The position numbers and the translations under genes are program-made. The notes under the pieces were generated by a model. That model was not told the origin of the DNA. It made no database searches and was given only the letters and a program-made list of their open reading frames with translations. Below, piece by piece: positions 12,329-19,930 of a DNA stretch of 64,000 bases. Source of the DNA: Prochlorococcus sp. AG-436-K22 (GTDB lineage Bacteria > Cyanobacteriota > Cyanobacteriia > PCC-6307 > Cyanobiaceae); contig QCPK01000005.1 in assembly GCA_003212555.1 (NCBI GenBank), forward strand, positions 1 to 64,000, written 5' to 3'. Numbering within the stretch: the stretch's first letter is position 1; every line of letters begins with the position of its first letter.

Positions 12329-12802
12329 TTAGACCTTATCTAGCTGTTCCAATAGTTCTATAGCTATTTTTGAAATTATTGGCATTACAGACAATCTATT
12401 ACCTTTTCTAATTAGAACTAATTCATTTTCATTAAAGCGCTCATTGATTTCTTTGAGGCTAAGTAACTTTTCGAATTTCTTCACATATTTAAGTTTTGCA
12501 CAATCCCATCGCGGGCTTTCTTTCTTTGATTTTTGATCAAAGTAATTTGATTCTTTATCAAATTGGGTTGGATCAACTAGGCGAGTTTCTATAACTTCCA
12601 TGAGTCCAATTATTCCCGGCGGCTTGCAGTTTGAGTGATAAAAGAAAACTTGATCACCGATCTGCATTTCCCTCATGAAATTTCTGGCTTGATAATTTCT
12701 AATTCCATCCCAAAGTGTTGCTCCTTCATTTTTGAGGTCGTCTATGCTGTAAACATTTGGCTCACTCTTCATTAGCCAGTAGTTAATTTCTTCTTTTGCC
12801 AT
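12329..12802 (-). CDS. EVE-domain protein (parent of the dispersed fragments)
   Basis: 157 aa. MAKEEINYWLMKSEPNVYSI, DLKNEGATLWDGIRNYQARN and GDQVFFYHSNCKPPGIIGLM span a full EVE domain. This PUA-like fold binds modified bases in nucleic acids and is linked to RNA modification and to restriction of modified DNA. It is the only complete copy in the window; nine truncated copies of its 5' end follow, all on the same strand. Its leader carries GTTTGAACAGAGTTTGAAC 33-51 bp before the ATG, and a TAATAC box (minus strand) lies about 100 bp upstream. Confidence 0.92.
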   Translation of the reverse strand: MAKEEINYWLMKSEPNVYSIDDLKNEGATLWDGIRNYQARNFMREMQIGDQVFFYHSNCKPPGIIGLMEVIETRLVDPTQFDKESNYFDQKSKKESPRWDCAKLKYVKKFEKLLSLKEINERFNENELVLIRKGNRLSVMPIISKIAIELLEQLDKV

Positions 12803-12920
12803 GGTATGACTGGGATGTGGTTCTGAAGGTGAAAGTTTGAACAGAGTTTGAACAAGGCTATGACTGATGTCTCAGCTAAGCGAGCGTTTTGGCTATTTGT
12901 ATTATCTCTTAAATCAAGAA
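12770..12920. repeat. EVE 5' unit, copy A (parent), duplicated at 18.1 kb
   Basis: The unit runs from codon 11 of the EVE gene through its leader to the AT-rich promoter (TATTATCTCTTAAATC). It is near-identical by eye to 18109-18255, including the 11-bp-period repeat at 12835-12853. The two copies are direct repeats flanking about 5.3 kb of accessory genes. Confidence 0.8.
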
Positions 12921-12993
12921 GATAATACTTTTGTTCATAAGAAATGTGGATCAAGACCTTCGTAGCTATGTTTTATCTACATTCTTGTTGCGA

Positions 12994-13935
12994 ATGTTTT
13001 GTACTAATTGCGGAGAGAAGTTGATAGGCACCCCCAATTTTTGTGGGAAATGTGGATCTGCTATTGCTTATAAAGAAGAAGTTCAGACTCCATATACATC
13101 AAATGAAAACGAATCAGTCTTTATTGATAGATCTAGTGAGGGGATAAAGGAAGACAGTGCTTCTCTAGAACAAATCGAATTTAAAGAGAGTTCATCGGTA
13201 GGAACTGATAACAGTAGCAAAAGAATTCCTCAATCCATCTCAAGCCAACAAGAACTCTTTATGGCAGCTATTGAAGCTGCAATGCAAAGAGGTGAAATTA
13301 CAGATCTTTCAATAATAGATAGGCAACTCTCTGGTACAAGAGGGGACTCGATTGCACTGACTAGTAATCAAGGAAGACGTCTGGCTCGGATATACACAAG
13401 CAGAGCTCAAGAAATAATCAACAAGAAGAGAGAGCTTGGAGAAGAATGGAGCGACGAGATCTTGGAAGTATGGAATCGAGCCTCATCTCAAAAGGGATAC
13501 GACCCAGGATTAGAACGTAGTAGACGTAATCAACAATCACAATCAGGAGGTGTAAATCAGAGAGGTGAATATGACGCTGGATTAGAACGTAGTAGCAGAA
13601 GTCATCAACAAACATCGCCTGAAAGTAAAGAGCTGGTCTTTAGAGCTGGGATATTCTTTTCAGGCAAAGGACTCCTTGCTATTGCTATCCCAGCTGGTTA
13701 TTACTGTCTTTTGGCTGTCATTGGAAATTTAGTTCTTTACAGCGTTGAAAAATCTGCCGGTTTCGTTACTTTCTTAGGAGTGATAGCTATTACAGCTTCT
13801 GCCTATACAACTTGGAAGATAGGGAAAAAACTCAATAGAAAAAAAGAAGCTATGCATACGTTGTATTTCATACCTCTAGAGAAATGGGCTTTCATCCAAA
13901 TTATTGTTTTTATTGCATATTTTATTTTCAGATAA
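12994..13935 (+). CDS. Zinc-ribbon membrane protein A of a tandem family
   Basis: 313 aa from ATG at 12994; MFCTNCGEKL aligns with the starts of its three neighbours. Residues 1-25 form a zinc ribbon (C-x2-C ... C-x2-C). Residues about 100-190 are a domain shared with the gene at 15050 (QELFMAAIEAAMQRGEITD ... EEWSDEILEVWNRASSQK). Then come two near-repeats of Y-D-x-G-L-E-R-S and three hydrophobic helices at the end. It is first of four same-strand genes, 33 bp before the next. Function is unknown. Confidence 0.75.
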   Translation: MFCTNCGEKLIGTPNFCGKCGSAIAYKEEVQTPYTSNENESVFIDRSSEGIKEDSASLEQIEFKESSSVGTDNSSKRIPQSISSQQELFMAAIEAAMQRGEITDLSIIDRQLSGTRGDSIALTSNQGRRLARIYTSRAQEIINKKRELGEEWSDEILEVWNRASSQKGYDPGLERSRRNQQSQSGGVNQRGEYDAGLERSSRSHQQTSPESKELVFRAGIFFSGKGLLAIAIPAGYYCLLAVIGNLVLYSVEKSAGFVTFLGVIAITASAYTTWKIGKKLNRKKEAMHTLYFIPLEKWAFIQIIVFIAYFIFR

Positions 13936-13968
13936 CCGATTACTATTGAATTAATAGACCGAATTAGA

Positions 13969-14412
13969 GTGATTTGTGCTAATTGCGGAGCAGAGCTTAA
14001 ATCAGGTGCAAGATTTTGTGGTAAGTGCGGTACTGCTGTTATTACATCTTTAGGAGTAGATGAAAATCTTAAATCAAATGATGAAAAGGAGTGGTCTTCT
14101 GATCCCGGATTGGAACGTAGCAGAGGCAATAATAATCGTATAAATCAATCAAATATCAAGAAAAATTCTATAAGCAATAAATATTTCCTGTTTTATATAT
14201 TTGCTTATAATTTCTATTGGCTTTTTCGAATATCTAGTCAAGTTTCAGGTAGGTTTTGGTCTGATCCATATGCCTTTGGAGCAGGCGCAGTTGCTATACC
14301 TACAATTGCTATGCTGTTATTTATGGGCATTTCTAATAAGCCAACTAGATTTTTAATACTTTTAGTATTCTCATTTTTCTTTCATATTGTCTTTACAGGT
14401 CAAGGGTATTAA
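13969..14412 (+). CDS. Zinc-ribbon membrane protein B of a tandem family
   Basis: 147 aa, GTG start. MICANCGAELKSGARFCGKC is a double CxxC zinc ribbon. A DPGLERSRGN motif like that in the preceding protein follows near residue 45, then three hydrophobic helices make up the second half. The shared 90-residue middle domain of proteins A and D is missing here. It ends 2 bp before the next gene, indicating one operon. Confidence 0.72.
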   Translation: MICANCGAELKSGARFCGKCGTAVITSLGVDENLKSNDEKEWSSDPGLERSRGNNNRINQSNIKKNSISNKYFLFYIFAYNFYWLFRISSQVSGRFWSDPYAFGAGAVAIPTIAMLLFMGISNKPTRFLILLVFSFFFHIVFTGQGY

Positions 14413-14414
14413 GA

Positions 14415-15050
14415 ATGAACCTCTTCTGTACTAATTGTGGTATTCAAATTCAACCAGATAATAGCTTCTGTATTGAATGCGGATCTCCCGTAGATAATCC
14501 AATTGATGAAGAGTCAGTCCAAGAATTAGATGAGCTTAAAGAAACTTCTGTCAGCTTTGATCCTGAGGATAATAATTTAGAAGAGCAATATATAGTTCAA
14601 GAAGAAAAAGAATTACTTCCAAGTATAGTTAGAAGACAGGACGAATTTGCTAATAAATTAAAAGATAACTTTAGTTATCAGAAAAAAGATTTAATAGAAG
14701 CTCTTAAAGAAAGGAAAAAAGATGCTAAGGCTTTATTTCAAAAAGCAGCTAATAAAACGAAAGAGTCAATAGCAAAAATCTTAGAAGACGAGGTTGATGT
14801 AATGGAAGAAAAGTTAGAAAAGCTACAGTCAATGTTTGCAAAAGGGTTACTGCCAGAAAATGAATATAAATTAATGAGAGATAAAGCAATCCAGGAATCG
14901 ATGGAATATAAGTCAGTAACTTCTAAAATCTTGGAAGATCCAATGGACTCAGTCGAAACAAGATTAGCAAAGTTAAAAAGTATGTTTGAGAGAGAACTAC
15001 TTGTCGAGTGTGAATACAATTCAATCCGAAGGAGAATACTGAATATCTAA
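14415..15050 (+). CDS. Zinc-ribbon protein C with two SHOCT-like repeats
   Basis: 211 aa, soluble. MNLFCTNCGIQIQPDNSFCI then ECGSP is a zinc ribbon. A long charged helical region follows, and two repeats end the protein: EEKLEKLQSMFAKGLLPENE (about 120-150) and ETRLAKLKSMFERELLVECE (about 180-210). Both look like SHOCT domains, short oligomerisation modules with an L-x-x-G-x-[IL]-x-x-x-E-[YF] pattern. The stop TAA shares a base with the next ATG (TAATG). Confidence 0.75.
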   Translation: MNLFCTNCGIQIQPDNSFCIECGSPVDNPIDEESVQELDELKETSVSFDPEDNNLEEQYIVQEEKELLPSIVRRQDEFANKLKDNFSYQKKDLIEALKERKKDAKALFQKAANKTKESIAKILEDEVDVMEEKLEKLQSMFAKGLLPENEYKLMRDKAIQESMEYKSVTSKILEDPMDSVETRLAKLKSMFERELLVECEYNSIRRRILNI

Positions 15051-15706
15051 TGTTGTGTGCTAACTGCGGAGCAGAGCTTACGCCAAGAGCAAAATTTTGT
15101 GGGAAGTGTGGTACTCCTATAGCTGAGTTAGCTACAAACTATGATTCATATGAGAAGGTTGCTGAAAAATCTTTTAGGCAATTAAGTAAAAAGGAAACCT
15201 TTATTGCAGCTATTAAGGCGGCAATAATTTGTGGAGATATTGAAGATGCTTCAATTGTTGATAAGAGTCGTTCAACTAGAAGCGGAAATGAAATTTATCT
15301 TTGTGACTCGCTAGGGAGAAAACTTTCTAGAGTCTCTATTCCCAGAATTGAACAATTAATTAATGATCCATCAGCTTCTGATAAATCATGGATATGGGAG
15401 GACGATGTACTAGAAGCATGGGATAGAAATCGATCTCAAAAACTTAGTAGTGATTCATATAAAAAATGGGTAAGCAAAGATGAGCTATTAGGGGAATGGG
15501 AGAAGGAACCATCTCAGAAAAAGAAAGTTAAAGAAAATCCATTTGAGGTGATTTTTGGAATGTTGTTTAAAGTTATTTCTGCCTTGCTTGCCTTTGTTTT
15601 ATTGTTTGTATTTAAAGCTGCCGTAAAAATGACGCCCCGGGCAATTAATCAATTGAATAAGGAGATGAATAAGCCTGCTCCGGTTTATGAAAACTACTAT
15701 AAATAG
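15050..15706 (+). CDS. Zinc-ribbon membrane protein D of a tandem family
   Basis: 218 aa. MLCANCGAELTPRAKFCGKC is nearly the same ribbon as protein B. Residues about 45-135 (KKETFIAAIKAAIICGDIED ... WEDDVLEAWDRNRSQK) repeat the middle domain of protein A. One strong transmembrane helix lies near residues 170-190. It overlaps the stop of protein C by 1 bp. The four genes share ribbons but mix other modules, pointing to duplication with recombination. Confidence 0.75.
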   Translation: MLCANCGAELTPRAKFCGKCGTPIAELATNYDSYEKVAEKSFRQLSKKETFIAAIKAAIICGDIEDASIVDKSRSTRSGNEIYLCDSLGRKLSRVSIPRIEQLINDPSASDKSWIWEDDVLEAWDRNRSQKLSSDSYKKWVSKDELLGEWEKEPSQKKKVKENPFEVIFGMLFKVISALLAFVLLFVFKAAVKMTPRAINQLNKEMNKPAPVYENYYK

Positions 15707-15715
15707 TTAATTAAA

Positions 15716-15823
15716 TCAAAGAGAAATAGCAAAAAATAGACCAAATCCATTGGTATAAAAGGGTTTATCTATGCCATAAACATTCGGTTAACTCTTCATT
15801 AGCCAGTAGCGCGGTTTAGTCAT
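15716..15823 (-). pseudogene. EVE 5' fragment, copy B
   Basis: Minus-strand frame MTKPRYWLMKS, stop, PNVYGIDK then a divergent tail ending at 15716. It matches the parent NYWLMKSEPNVYSIDDL; the Glu codon is replaced by TAA. It has the same total length (36 codons) as copy D at 21.1 kb and the same tail (TNGF-x-LF-x-x-ISL), so B and D share an ancestor. Confidence 0.75.
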
Positions 15824-15850
15824 AGTCTGTAATCTCAGCGAAAAGTGGTG

Positions 15851-15872
15851 GTTTGAGTAAAGTTTGGGTAAA
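15851..15872. repeat. 11-bp tandem repeat pair
   Basis: GTTTGAGTAAA is followed directly by GTTTGGGTAAA. A TATATT box lies 24 bp after the second core. The array sits between EVE copy B and the 3' end of the cupin gene. Confidence 0.6.
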
Positions 15873-15901
15873 CCCTTGATCTCAGGTTTTTTCTATATTG
15901 G

Positions 15902-16177
15902 TTAGTTGCCAAAACGATAGTGTTTTTTGACTGCTTTATGCACTTCCCATTTACAAGACATCCCTTCAGGAAAAACAACTAAATCACCTACTCCAAATCT
16001 GACAGGTTCCCCACCATCAGGAGTCACTGTGATATCTCCCTCAAGTATTAAACAAGTTTCTTTCTCGCTATATGTCCAAGGGAAAGTGCTTGGATCACAA
16101 GTCCAGATTGGCCAGTTTTTTATTCCTAGATCTTCAATTGTGCTTTGAGAGCATGGAGATGTAACGGAAATGCTCAT
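15902..16177 (-). CDS. Small cupin-fold protein
   Basis: 91 aa. The motifs CLILEGDITVTPDGGEPVRF and GDLVVFPEGMSCKWEVHKAV are cupin boxes: a G-D-x-x-x-x-P-x-G strand pair, with Trp and His near the end. It resembles the cupin_3 (DUF861) family, which includes ureidoglycolate-type and enzyme-like small cupins; the substrate is unknown. A decayed second copy lies at 34.4 kb. EVE fragment B follows downstream on the same strand. Confidence 0.82.
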   Translation of the reverse strand: MSISVTSPCSQSTIEDLGIKNWPIWTCDPSTFPWTYSEKETCLILEGDITVTPDGGEPVRFGVGDLVVFPEGMSCKWEVHKAVKKHYRFGN

Positions 16178-16225
16178 TGAACCAACCTTTGCTTTCGGGG
16201 TTTTCTTGGTTCTATTATCTCTTAT

Positions 16226-16389
16226 ATGGAAACACCTAAGTGGAAACCTTTAGAAGAAGAAAGAGAAGTAATGGAAGTTGTCTGGATGCAAGTTAAGGGT
16301 GCTGCGAGAAATGAAAAGAGGAAACCAATGCGCAAGACGAGCACATCAGAAAGATGCTTGAAGAAATGGCTGACCGTCATTACTCATGA
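16226..16389 (+). pseudogene. Frameshifted copy of the small helical protein at 18656
   Basis: METPKWKPLEEEREVMEVVW then MQVKGA matches MEEPQWKPSEEEREIMEAVW at 18656. One base is missing near 16305 (GGTGCTGCGAG versus GGTGCATGCGAG). Restoring it recovers the paralog ending KMLEEMADRHYS with a stop at 16387. The upstream sequence TTCTATTATCTCTTATATGG is also shared. Confidence 0.7.
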
Positions 16390-16448
16390 CACACTTCCTT
16401 TTATGATTAATAACTAAGTAGAGAAAACAATTCCTAAGTTATTTAGAT

Positions 16449-17615
16449 TTATGAAGGGCTGACTGCAATATCTACATTATGATCATGAAGTACATCCAAT
16501 AGATTTATATCGGGTTCTAGGCTGACTTTATAGATTGTTCCATTAACTCTTATTACTTTAGCTTCGTCACCATTCGTAGGAAGAAATATTCGAGAGATTT
16601 GATTATTTTTTACTTCTTCAATAAACTCTTGATACCTAATGCAATAGTTATTATCTTGCATTTTTAATATAAATAATTGCTTTTCTAAGTTAGATTCTGA
16701 AATGCTATTTACTTGATTATTCATTATATTCACAATCTCACTTGAAGTCATACTTTTATATTTCTTGCATTCTGCTGACTTTGATTCTTTCTCAGCTTTT
16801 ATTACTTCCTTTTTCTTCTTTCTTTCTTCTTTCCGAACTTTCATTCTTTCCTCTTTCTTTCTAATTTCTTCTTTCTTTTTCTCTTGAATCTTTTCTTTTC
16901 TTTCTTCGGTAAACGCCAACTTTTGATATTGAGGAACTATATATAAAATTTCAGCAAATTCACCAAAATCTTGGAAGTATATTATGCTTACGTCTACCCC
17001 AGAGGTGAAAGTTTGTATGTAAACAACATTTCTTTGGTTTCCTGAATCTGATTTGTTTCCAGGTATCAATTTGTTCATGCTCCAATTCTTTTTAGCATCT
17101 AAGGGGTAAAAATCCTTTCTTTTTTTGCTTATTATTTTATGAATAGACCTTATATTTTTGTAAAGTGAATTAGAACATCTCCTGTAGATGTTCTTTGCAT
17201 TGAAATCCGTATTCTTAAAACTAGCAACTAATTTACATTTTTCTTCTATCTCCGCCTTGTAAGGTCGAACCGGATCATTAATAATTGAGCTGGCAATTAA
17301 TGTAATAGGAACTGCTAAAAGTAAAACTTTAAAATATCTATTTCTAAAAAGCTTATTTGCCTTTGTCCCAATCTTGTCTACCTGCTCACCTGATAAGACA
17401 TTTTGCTTTTCTAATAACGCTCTTCCAGCATTACTGATATTTCTGCTAACAGGAGCGAATGTCTTATAAGCACTATCTTTAATTCTTTCAATAACGAGAA
17501 ACTTACTTCTTATGTAAGTCTTGCTACCGCAGAAATCACATTTAATAGAAGAAGAAACTTCATCCCATACGATTGGTGCTCCGCATCTATCACAGCTCTT
17601 TGGAATCTTCTTCAT
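16449..17615 (-). CDS. Zinc-ribbon membrane protein with long basic coiled coil
   Basis: 388 aa. The N-terminus KSCDRCGAPIVWDEVSSSIK then CDFCGSK is a zinc ribbon (C-x2-C, 15 residues, C-x2-C). One transmembrane helix lies near residue 95 (YFKVLLLAVPITLIASSI). A region rich in Lys/Glu around 230-285 is a likely coiled coil. The last 50 residues look like a small beta domain. Its start directly abuts the stop of the nuclease lipoprotein, so the two form an operon. Function is unknown. Confidence 0.7.
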   Translation of the reverse strand: MKKIPKSCDRCGAPIVWDEVSSSIKCDFCGSKTYIRSKFLVIERIKDSAYKTFAPVSRNISNAGRALLEKQNVLSGEQVDKIGTKANKLFRNRYFKVLLLAVPITLIASSIINDPVRPYKAEIEEKCKLVASFKNTDFNAKNIYRRCSNSLYKNIRSIHKIISKKRKDFYPLDAKKNWSMNKLIPGNKSDSGNQRNVVYIQTFTSGVDVSIIYFQDFGEFAEILYIVPQYQKLAFTEERKEKIQEKKKEEIRKKEERMKVRKEERKKKKEVIKAEKESKSAECKKYKSMTSSEIVNIMNNQVNSISESNLEKQLFILKMQDNNYCIRYQEFIEEVKNNQISRIFLPTNGDEAKVIRVNGTIYKVSLEPDINLLDVLHDHNVDIAVSPS

Positions 17616-18008
17616 TTATTTATTCTTTGACCAGTCGCATTGACTTGCATATCTTTCATAGATGGTTGCTAAGCCTTTATCAACAAGATGTTCTTGAATA
17701 TTCATTCCACCTATAGATAGTTCAGCGACAGTTCTTAGATAACGATCTTTGGAGATTCGATTAATAAAGACTTCTTTTCCAGCGACTAATCCACTGAGAT
17801 AGTCTCTTACTGCTTTGGCTGGAATGGGATCAGCTCTCTTCCCTCTTAGCTCAGGAGTATCGATACACGCCAATCTGATCTTCTCTCCAGTGATTGTGGT
17901 GCAGGTATCTCCGTCATAGCAGTCCTTAATTACGACTGTGTCTAGGGGAAAAGGGGTTGAGCACCCTAATAATATTAAAAATACAGGTATGATTGATATT
18001 CTTTTCAA
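17616..18008 (-). CDS. Thermonuclease (SNase-like) lipoprotein
   Basis: 130 aa. Residues 1-16 are a lipoprotein signal ending LILLGC (lipobox LLGC). The SNase domain follows: VIKDCYDGDTCTTITGEKIR, LACIDTPELRGKRAD, DRYLRTVAEL and HLVDKGLATIYERY. Catalytic Asp, Arg (IRLACIDTPE) and Glu positions are visible. It should cut nucleic acid outside the inner membrane, perhaps for nutrient recovery. It is the first gene of a two-gene operon with the zinc-ribbon membrane protein. Confidence 0.9.
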   Translation of the reverse strand: MKRISIIPVFLILLGCSTPFPLDTVVIKDCYDGDTCTTITGEKIRLACIDTPELRGKRADPIPAKAVRDYLSGLVAGKEVFINRISKDRYLRTVAELSIGGMNIQEHLVDKGLATIYERYASQCDWSKNK

Positions 18009-18029
18009 AAGAGAAATAAGTGAGAGAAA

Positions 18030-18051
18030 GTTTGAGTAAAGTTTGAGTAAA
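18030..18051. repeat. 11-bp tandem repeat pair
   Basis: Two adjacent copies of GTTTGAGTAAA, upstream of the nuclease gene start (18008, minus) and left of EVE copy C. No TATAAT-like box stands at the expected distance. Confidence 0.65.
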
Positions 18052-18057
18052 TCTTTT

Positions 18058-18255
18058 CGGTTCGCTGAAAACGTAGTCCACGGCTAAAAGTTATGTTTTC
18101 ATTAGCCAGTAGCGTGGTTCTTCTTTTGCCATGGTATGACTGGGATGTGGTGCTAAGTGTGAAAGTTTGAACAGAGTTTGAACAACACTATGACTGTTGT
18201 CTCAGCCAAGCGAGCTTTTTCGCTATTTGTATTATCTCTTAAATCAAAAAAAGAA
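18058..18255 (-). pseudogene. EVE 5' fragment and promoter, copy C
   Basis: The frame from 18132 reads MAKEEPRYWLMKT then stops. From 18109 to 18255 the sequence is near-identical to the parent EVE leader at 12770-12920, including MAKEE, the GTTTGAAC pair (18165-18183) and the distal AT-rich promoter. This is the best-conserved partial copy. Confidence 0.8.
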
Positions 18256-18269
18256 TGATTTTTAGATAA

Positions 18270-18434
18270 TTAATCCTTTCTCGATATTCCTAGATTTCTT
18301 TTTTCTCTATCTCGTTTCATCTCTTCTTTGATTTGCTTGTAATAGGCAACTTCTTCTGGATCCTCTGAACCAAGACCATATTCCATAGTTGCTGCTATAT
18401 AAATTTTGTGTTGTCTATGCGCACTGAGAGTCAT
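18270..18434 (-). CDS. Small hypothetical protein, 54 aa
   Basis: The frame begins MTLSAHRQHKIYIAATMEYG and ends with a basic helical tail (KEEMKRDREKRNLGI). Its ATG abuts the stop of the membrane protein encoded just upstream (18435), which supports translation as an operon. No domain was recognised. Confidence 0.5.
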   Translation of the reverse strand: MTLSAHRQHKIYIAATMEYGLGSEDPEEVAYYKQIKEEMKRDREKRNLGISRKD

Positions 18435-18626
18435 TTAATTACCGCTCAAGTACTTAAAGATTGAAAGAACAGTGATCGTGATAATTCCATAGGTCCAAAT
18501 AGTCCCGCTGTTATTAGAGAGCCTTCCCATCCATTCAGGAAGCCCTTTATTCTCGATGATCAGGATGTAGATGAATCCAAGAATTAATAGAGGAAGGATC
18601 AGAGCTAGGAAGGGATTCATTCGCAA
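18435..18626 (-). CDS. Small two-helix membrane protein
   Basis: 63 aa with two hydrophobic segments (FLALILPLLILGFIYILII and TYGIITITVLSIFKYL) joined by a short polar loop. It is directly followed by the 54-aa gene without a gap. Family not recognised. The opposite strand carries the start of another small gene 30 bp away, so the promoters diverge. Confidence 0.55.
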   Translation of the reverse strand: MRMNPFLALILPLLILGFIYILIIENKGLPEWMGRLSNNSGTIWTYGIITITVLSIFKYLSGN

Positions 18627-18655
18627 TGCTACTGATTACTTCTATTATCTCTTAT

Positions 18656-18820
18656 ATGGAAGAACCTCAGTGGAAACCTTCAGAAGAAGAACGAGAAATA
18701 ATGGAAGCTGTTTGGATGCAGGTTAAAGGTGCATGCGAGAAACTTAAAGAAGAAACTAATGCTCAAGACGAGCATATTAGAAAGATGCTTAAAGAAATGG
18801 CTGACCGGTATTTCTCATGA
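18656..18820 (+). CDS. Small helical acidic protein (intact member of a repeated family)
   Basis: 54 aa from ATG at 18656: MEEPQWKPSEEEREIMEAVW, then a charged helix ending KMLKEMADRYFS. It lacks membrane segments. A frameshifted copy lies at 16226 and a weaker relic at 30862. The ATG follows the shared promoter-like string TATTATCTCTTATATGG, so the leader may be very short. The stop overlaps the ATG of the next frame (ATGA). Confidence 0.6.
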   Translation: MEEPQWKPSEEEREIMEAVWMQVKGACEKLKEETNAQDEHIRKMLKEMADRYFS

Positions 18821-18942
18821 CGCGTAAAGAAGAAGACCATCATTACTTCAAGCCTGATGGTTCCTATTTTGGTAACCTCAAAATGTAGAAGACTACTTAT
18901 GAAGAACTTTCAGCTCTTGAAGTTCGCGAAGTAGAAGATTGA
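18817..18942 (+). pseudogene. Small coupled ORF interrupted by an amber codon
   Basis: ATG at 18817 overlaps the previous stop. The frame reads MTRKEEDHHYFKPDGSYFGN, LKM, then TAG at 18886-18888, and continues KTTYEELSALEVREVED to TGA at 18942. Both halves look coding, so a point nonsense mutation in a 41-codon gene is likely. A 23-aa product is still possible. Confidence 0.5.
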
Positions 18943-18965
18943 TTGCGTATCTTTTTGTTAGTTGA

Positions 18966-19847
18966 ATGAATGAGACTCCTCAATCTTTAGCTCGTAATGC
19001 GAATGCAATAAAAATGACGATGAAAAGGCGAACTGATTTTGCTGGCAAATATCCTGAAGAGTGGAATGATTTACCTAGGACAAGAAAGGAAGCTCAAAGT
19101 ATTAAGCCAGCCCCTATTCATTATTTCACTGCAAAGCTTTGTCCTTATGGACACTTGGAAAGAAGATTTACTGGTGGAGGAAATTGCTTTCAATGTTTGA
19201 CCCTTGATGTTGCAAGACGGAGCCAGTTACAAAAGAAAGAGAGAGAAGCGGCAATTATTTCTAAACGAGAGACTCGAACTTGCCCAGAGTGTGGGGAGGG
19301 ATTTTTACTGCGACCTAAAGATCGCCAAGATAAGATTTATTGTTCTAAAAAATGTGCAGGGGCAGAATCGAAACGTGCATATGTCAGAGCAGATCCAGAG
19401 AGGCGAAAGAAACAATCTGCTAAATCAGCAACTAAGCGATATAGAGAAAAAACCGTTGATCAAAGAAGAATAGATAGAAATAAATACAGTAAAAATCGAG
19501 GCCCGAGAAGAAAGGCAGCTCATAATGTGCGTACAAGAATTAATAATGCGATTCGTCATCGATTGAATGGAGGTACCAAGTCTTGGAGATTAAAAGACAT
19601 AGGATTTGATGTAGATAAATTCATGGAACATATCGAATCGTTATGGGAGCCAGGAATGAGTTGGGATAATTATGGAGTTGGACCAGGCAAATGGGTTAGA
19701 GATGAAATAGTTCCAATGTGTTCATTTGATATGACAGATCCAAAACAAGCAAAAGAATGCATGAGATTAGAAAATCTTCGCCCTTTATGGCATGAGGCCA
19801 ACCAGAGGAAGGCAAAGATTGATCTAAAATTTTCTAAAAGACATTAG
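18966..19847 (+). CDS. HNH-nuclease-like zinc-finger protein, active site altered
   Basis: 293 aa. A C-x2-C zinc knuckle lies near residues 105-128 (CPECGEGFLL ... YCSKKC), then a very basic helix with many Lys/Arg. The C-terminal 75 residues (LWEPGMSWDNYGVGPGKWVR, then DEIVPMCSFDMTDP and LENLRPLWHEANQRK) match a phage-type HNH family. Those proteins normally read W-x-I-D-H-I-x-P; here it is WVRDEIVP, so the catalytic His is missing. It probably came from phage; nuclease activity is doubtful. Confidence 0.7.
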   Translation: MNETPQSLARNANAIKMTMKRRTDFAGKYPEEWNDLPRTRKEAQSIKPAPIHYFTAKLCPYGHLERRFTGGGNCFQCLTLDVARRSQLQKKEREAAIISKRETRTCPECGEGFLLRPKDRQDKIYCSKKCAGAESKRAYVRADPERRKKQSAKSATKRYREKTVDQRRIDRNKYSKNRGPRRKAAHNVRTRINNAIRHRLNGGTKSWRLKDIGFDVDKFMEHIESLWEPGMSWDNYGVGPGKWVRDEIVPMCSFDMTDPKQAKECMRLENLRPLWHEANQRKAKIDLKFSKRH

Positions 19848-19930
19848 TGGACTTTTTCTTAAAAGATTGAACTAAAAGCATATATATAGGATTTATATGA
19901 TCTCGAATGGTTTAGACTTTCATTGATTTT

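Noticed and set aside
12835-12853. GTTTGAAC pair as a LexA/SOS box
   Set aside because: The two halves are direct, not inverted, repeats, so they do not fit a LexA palindrome.
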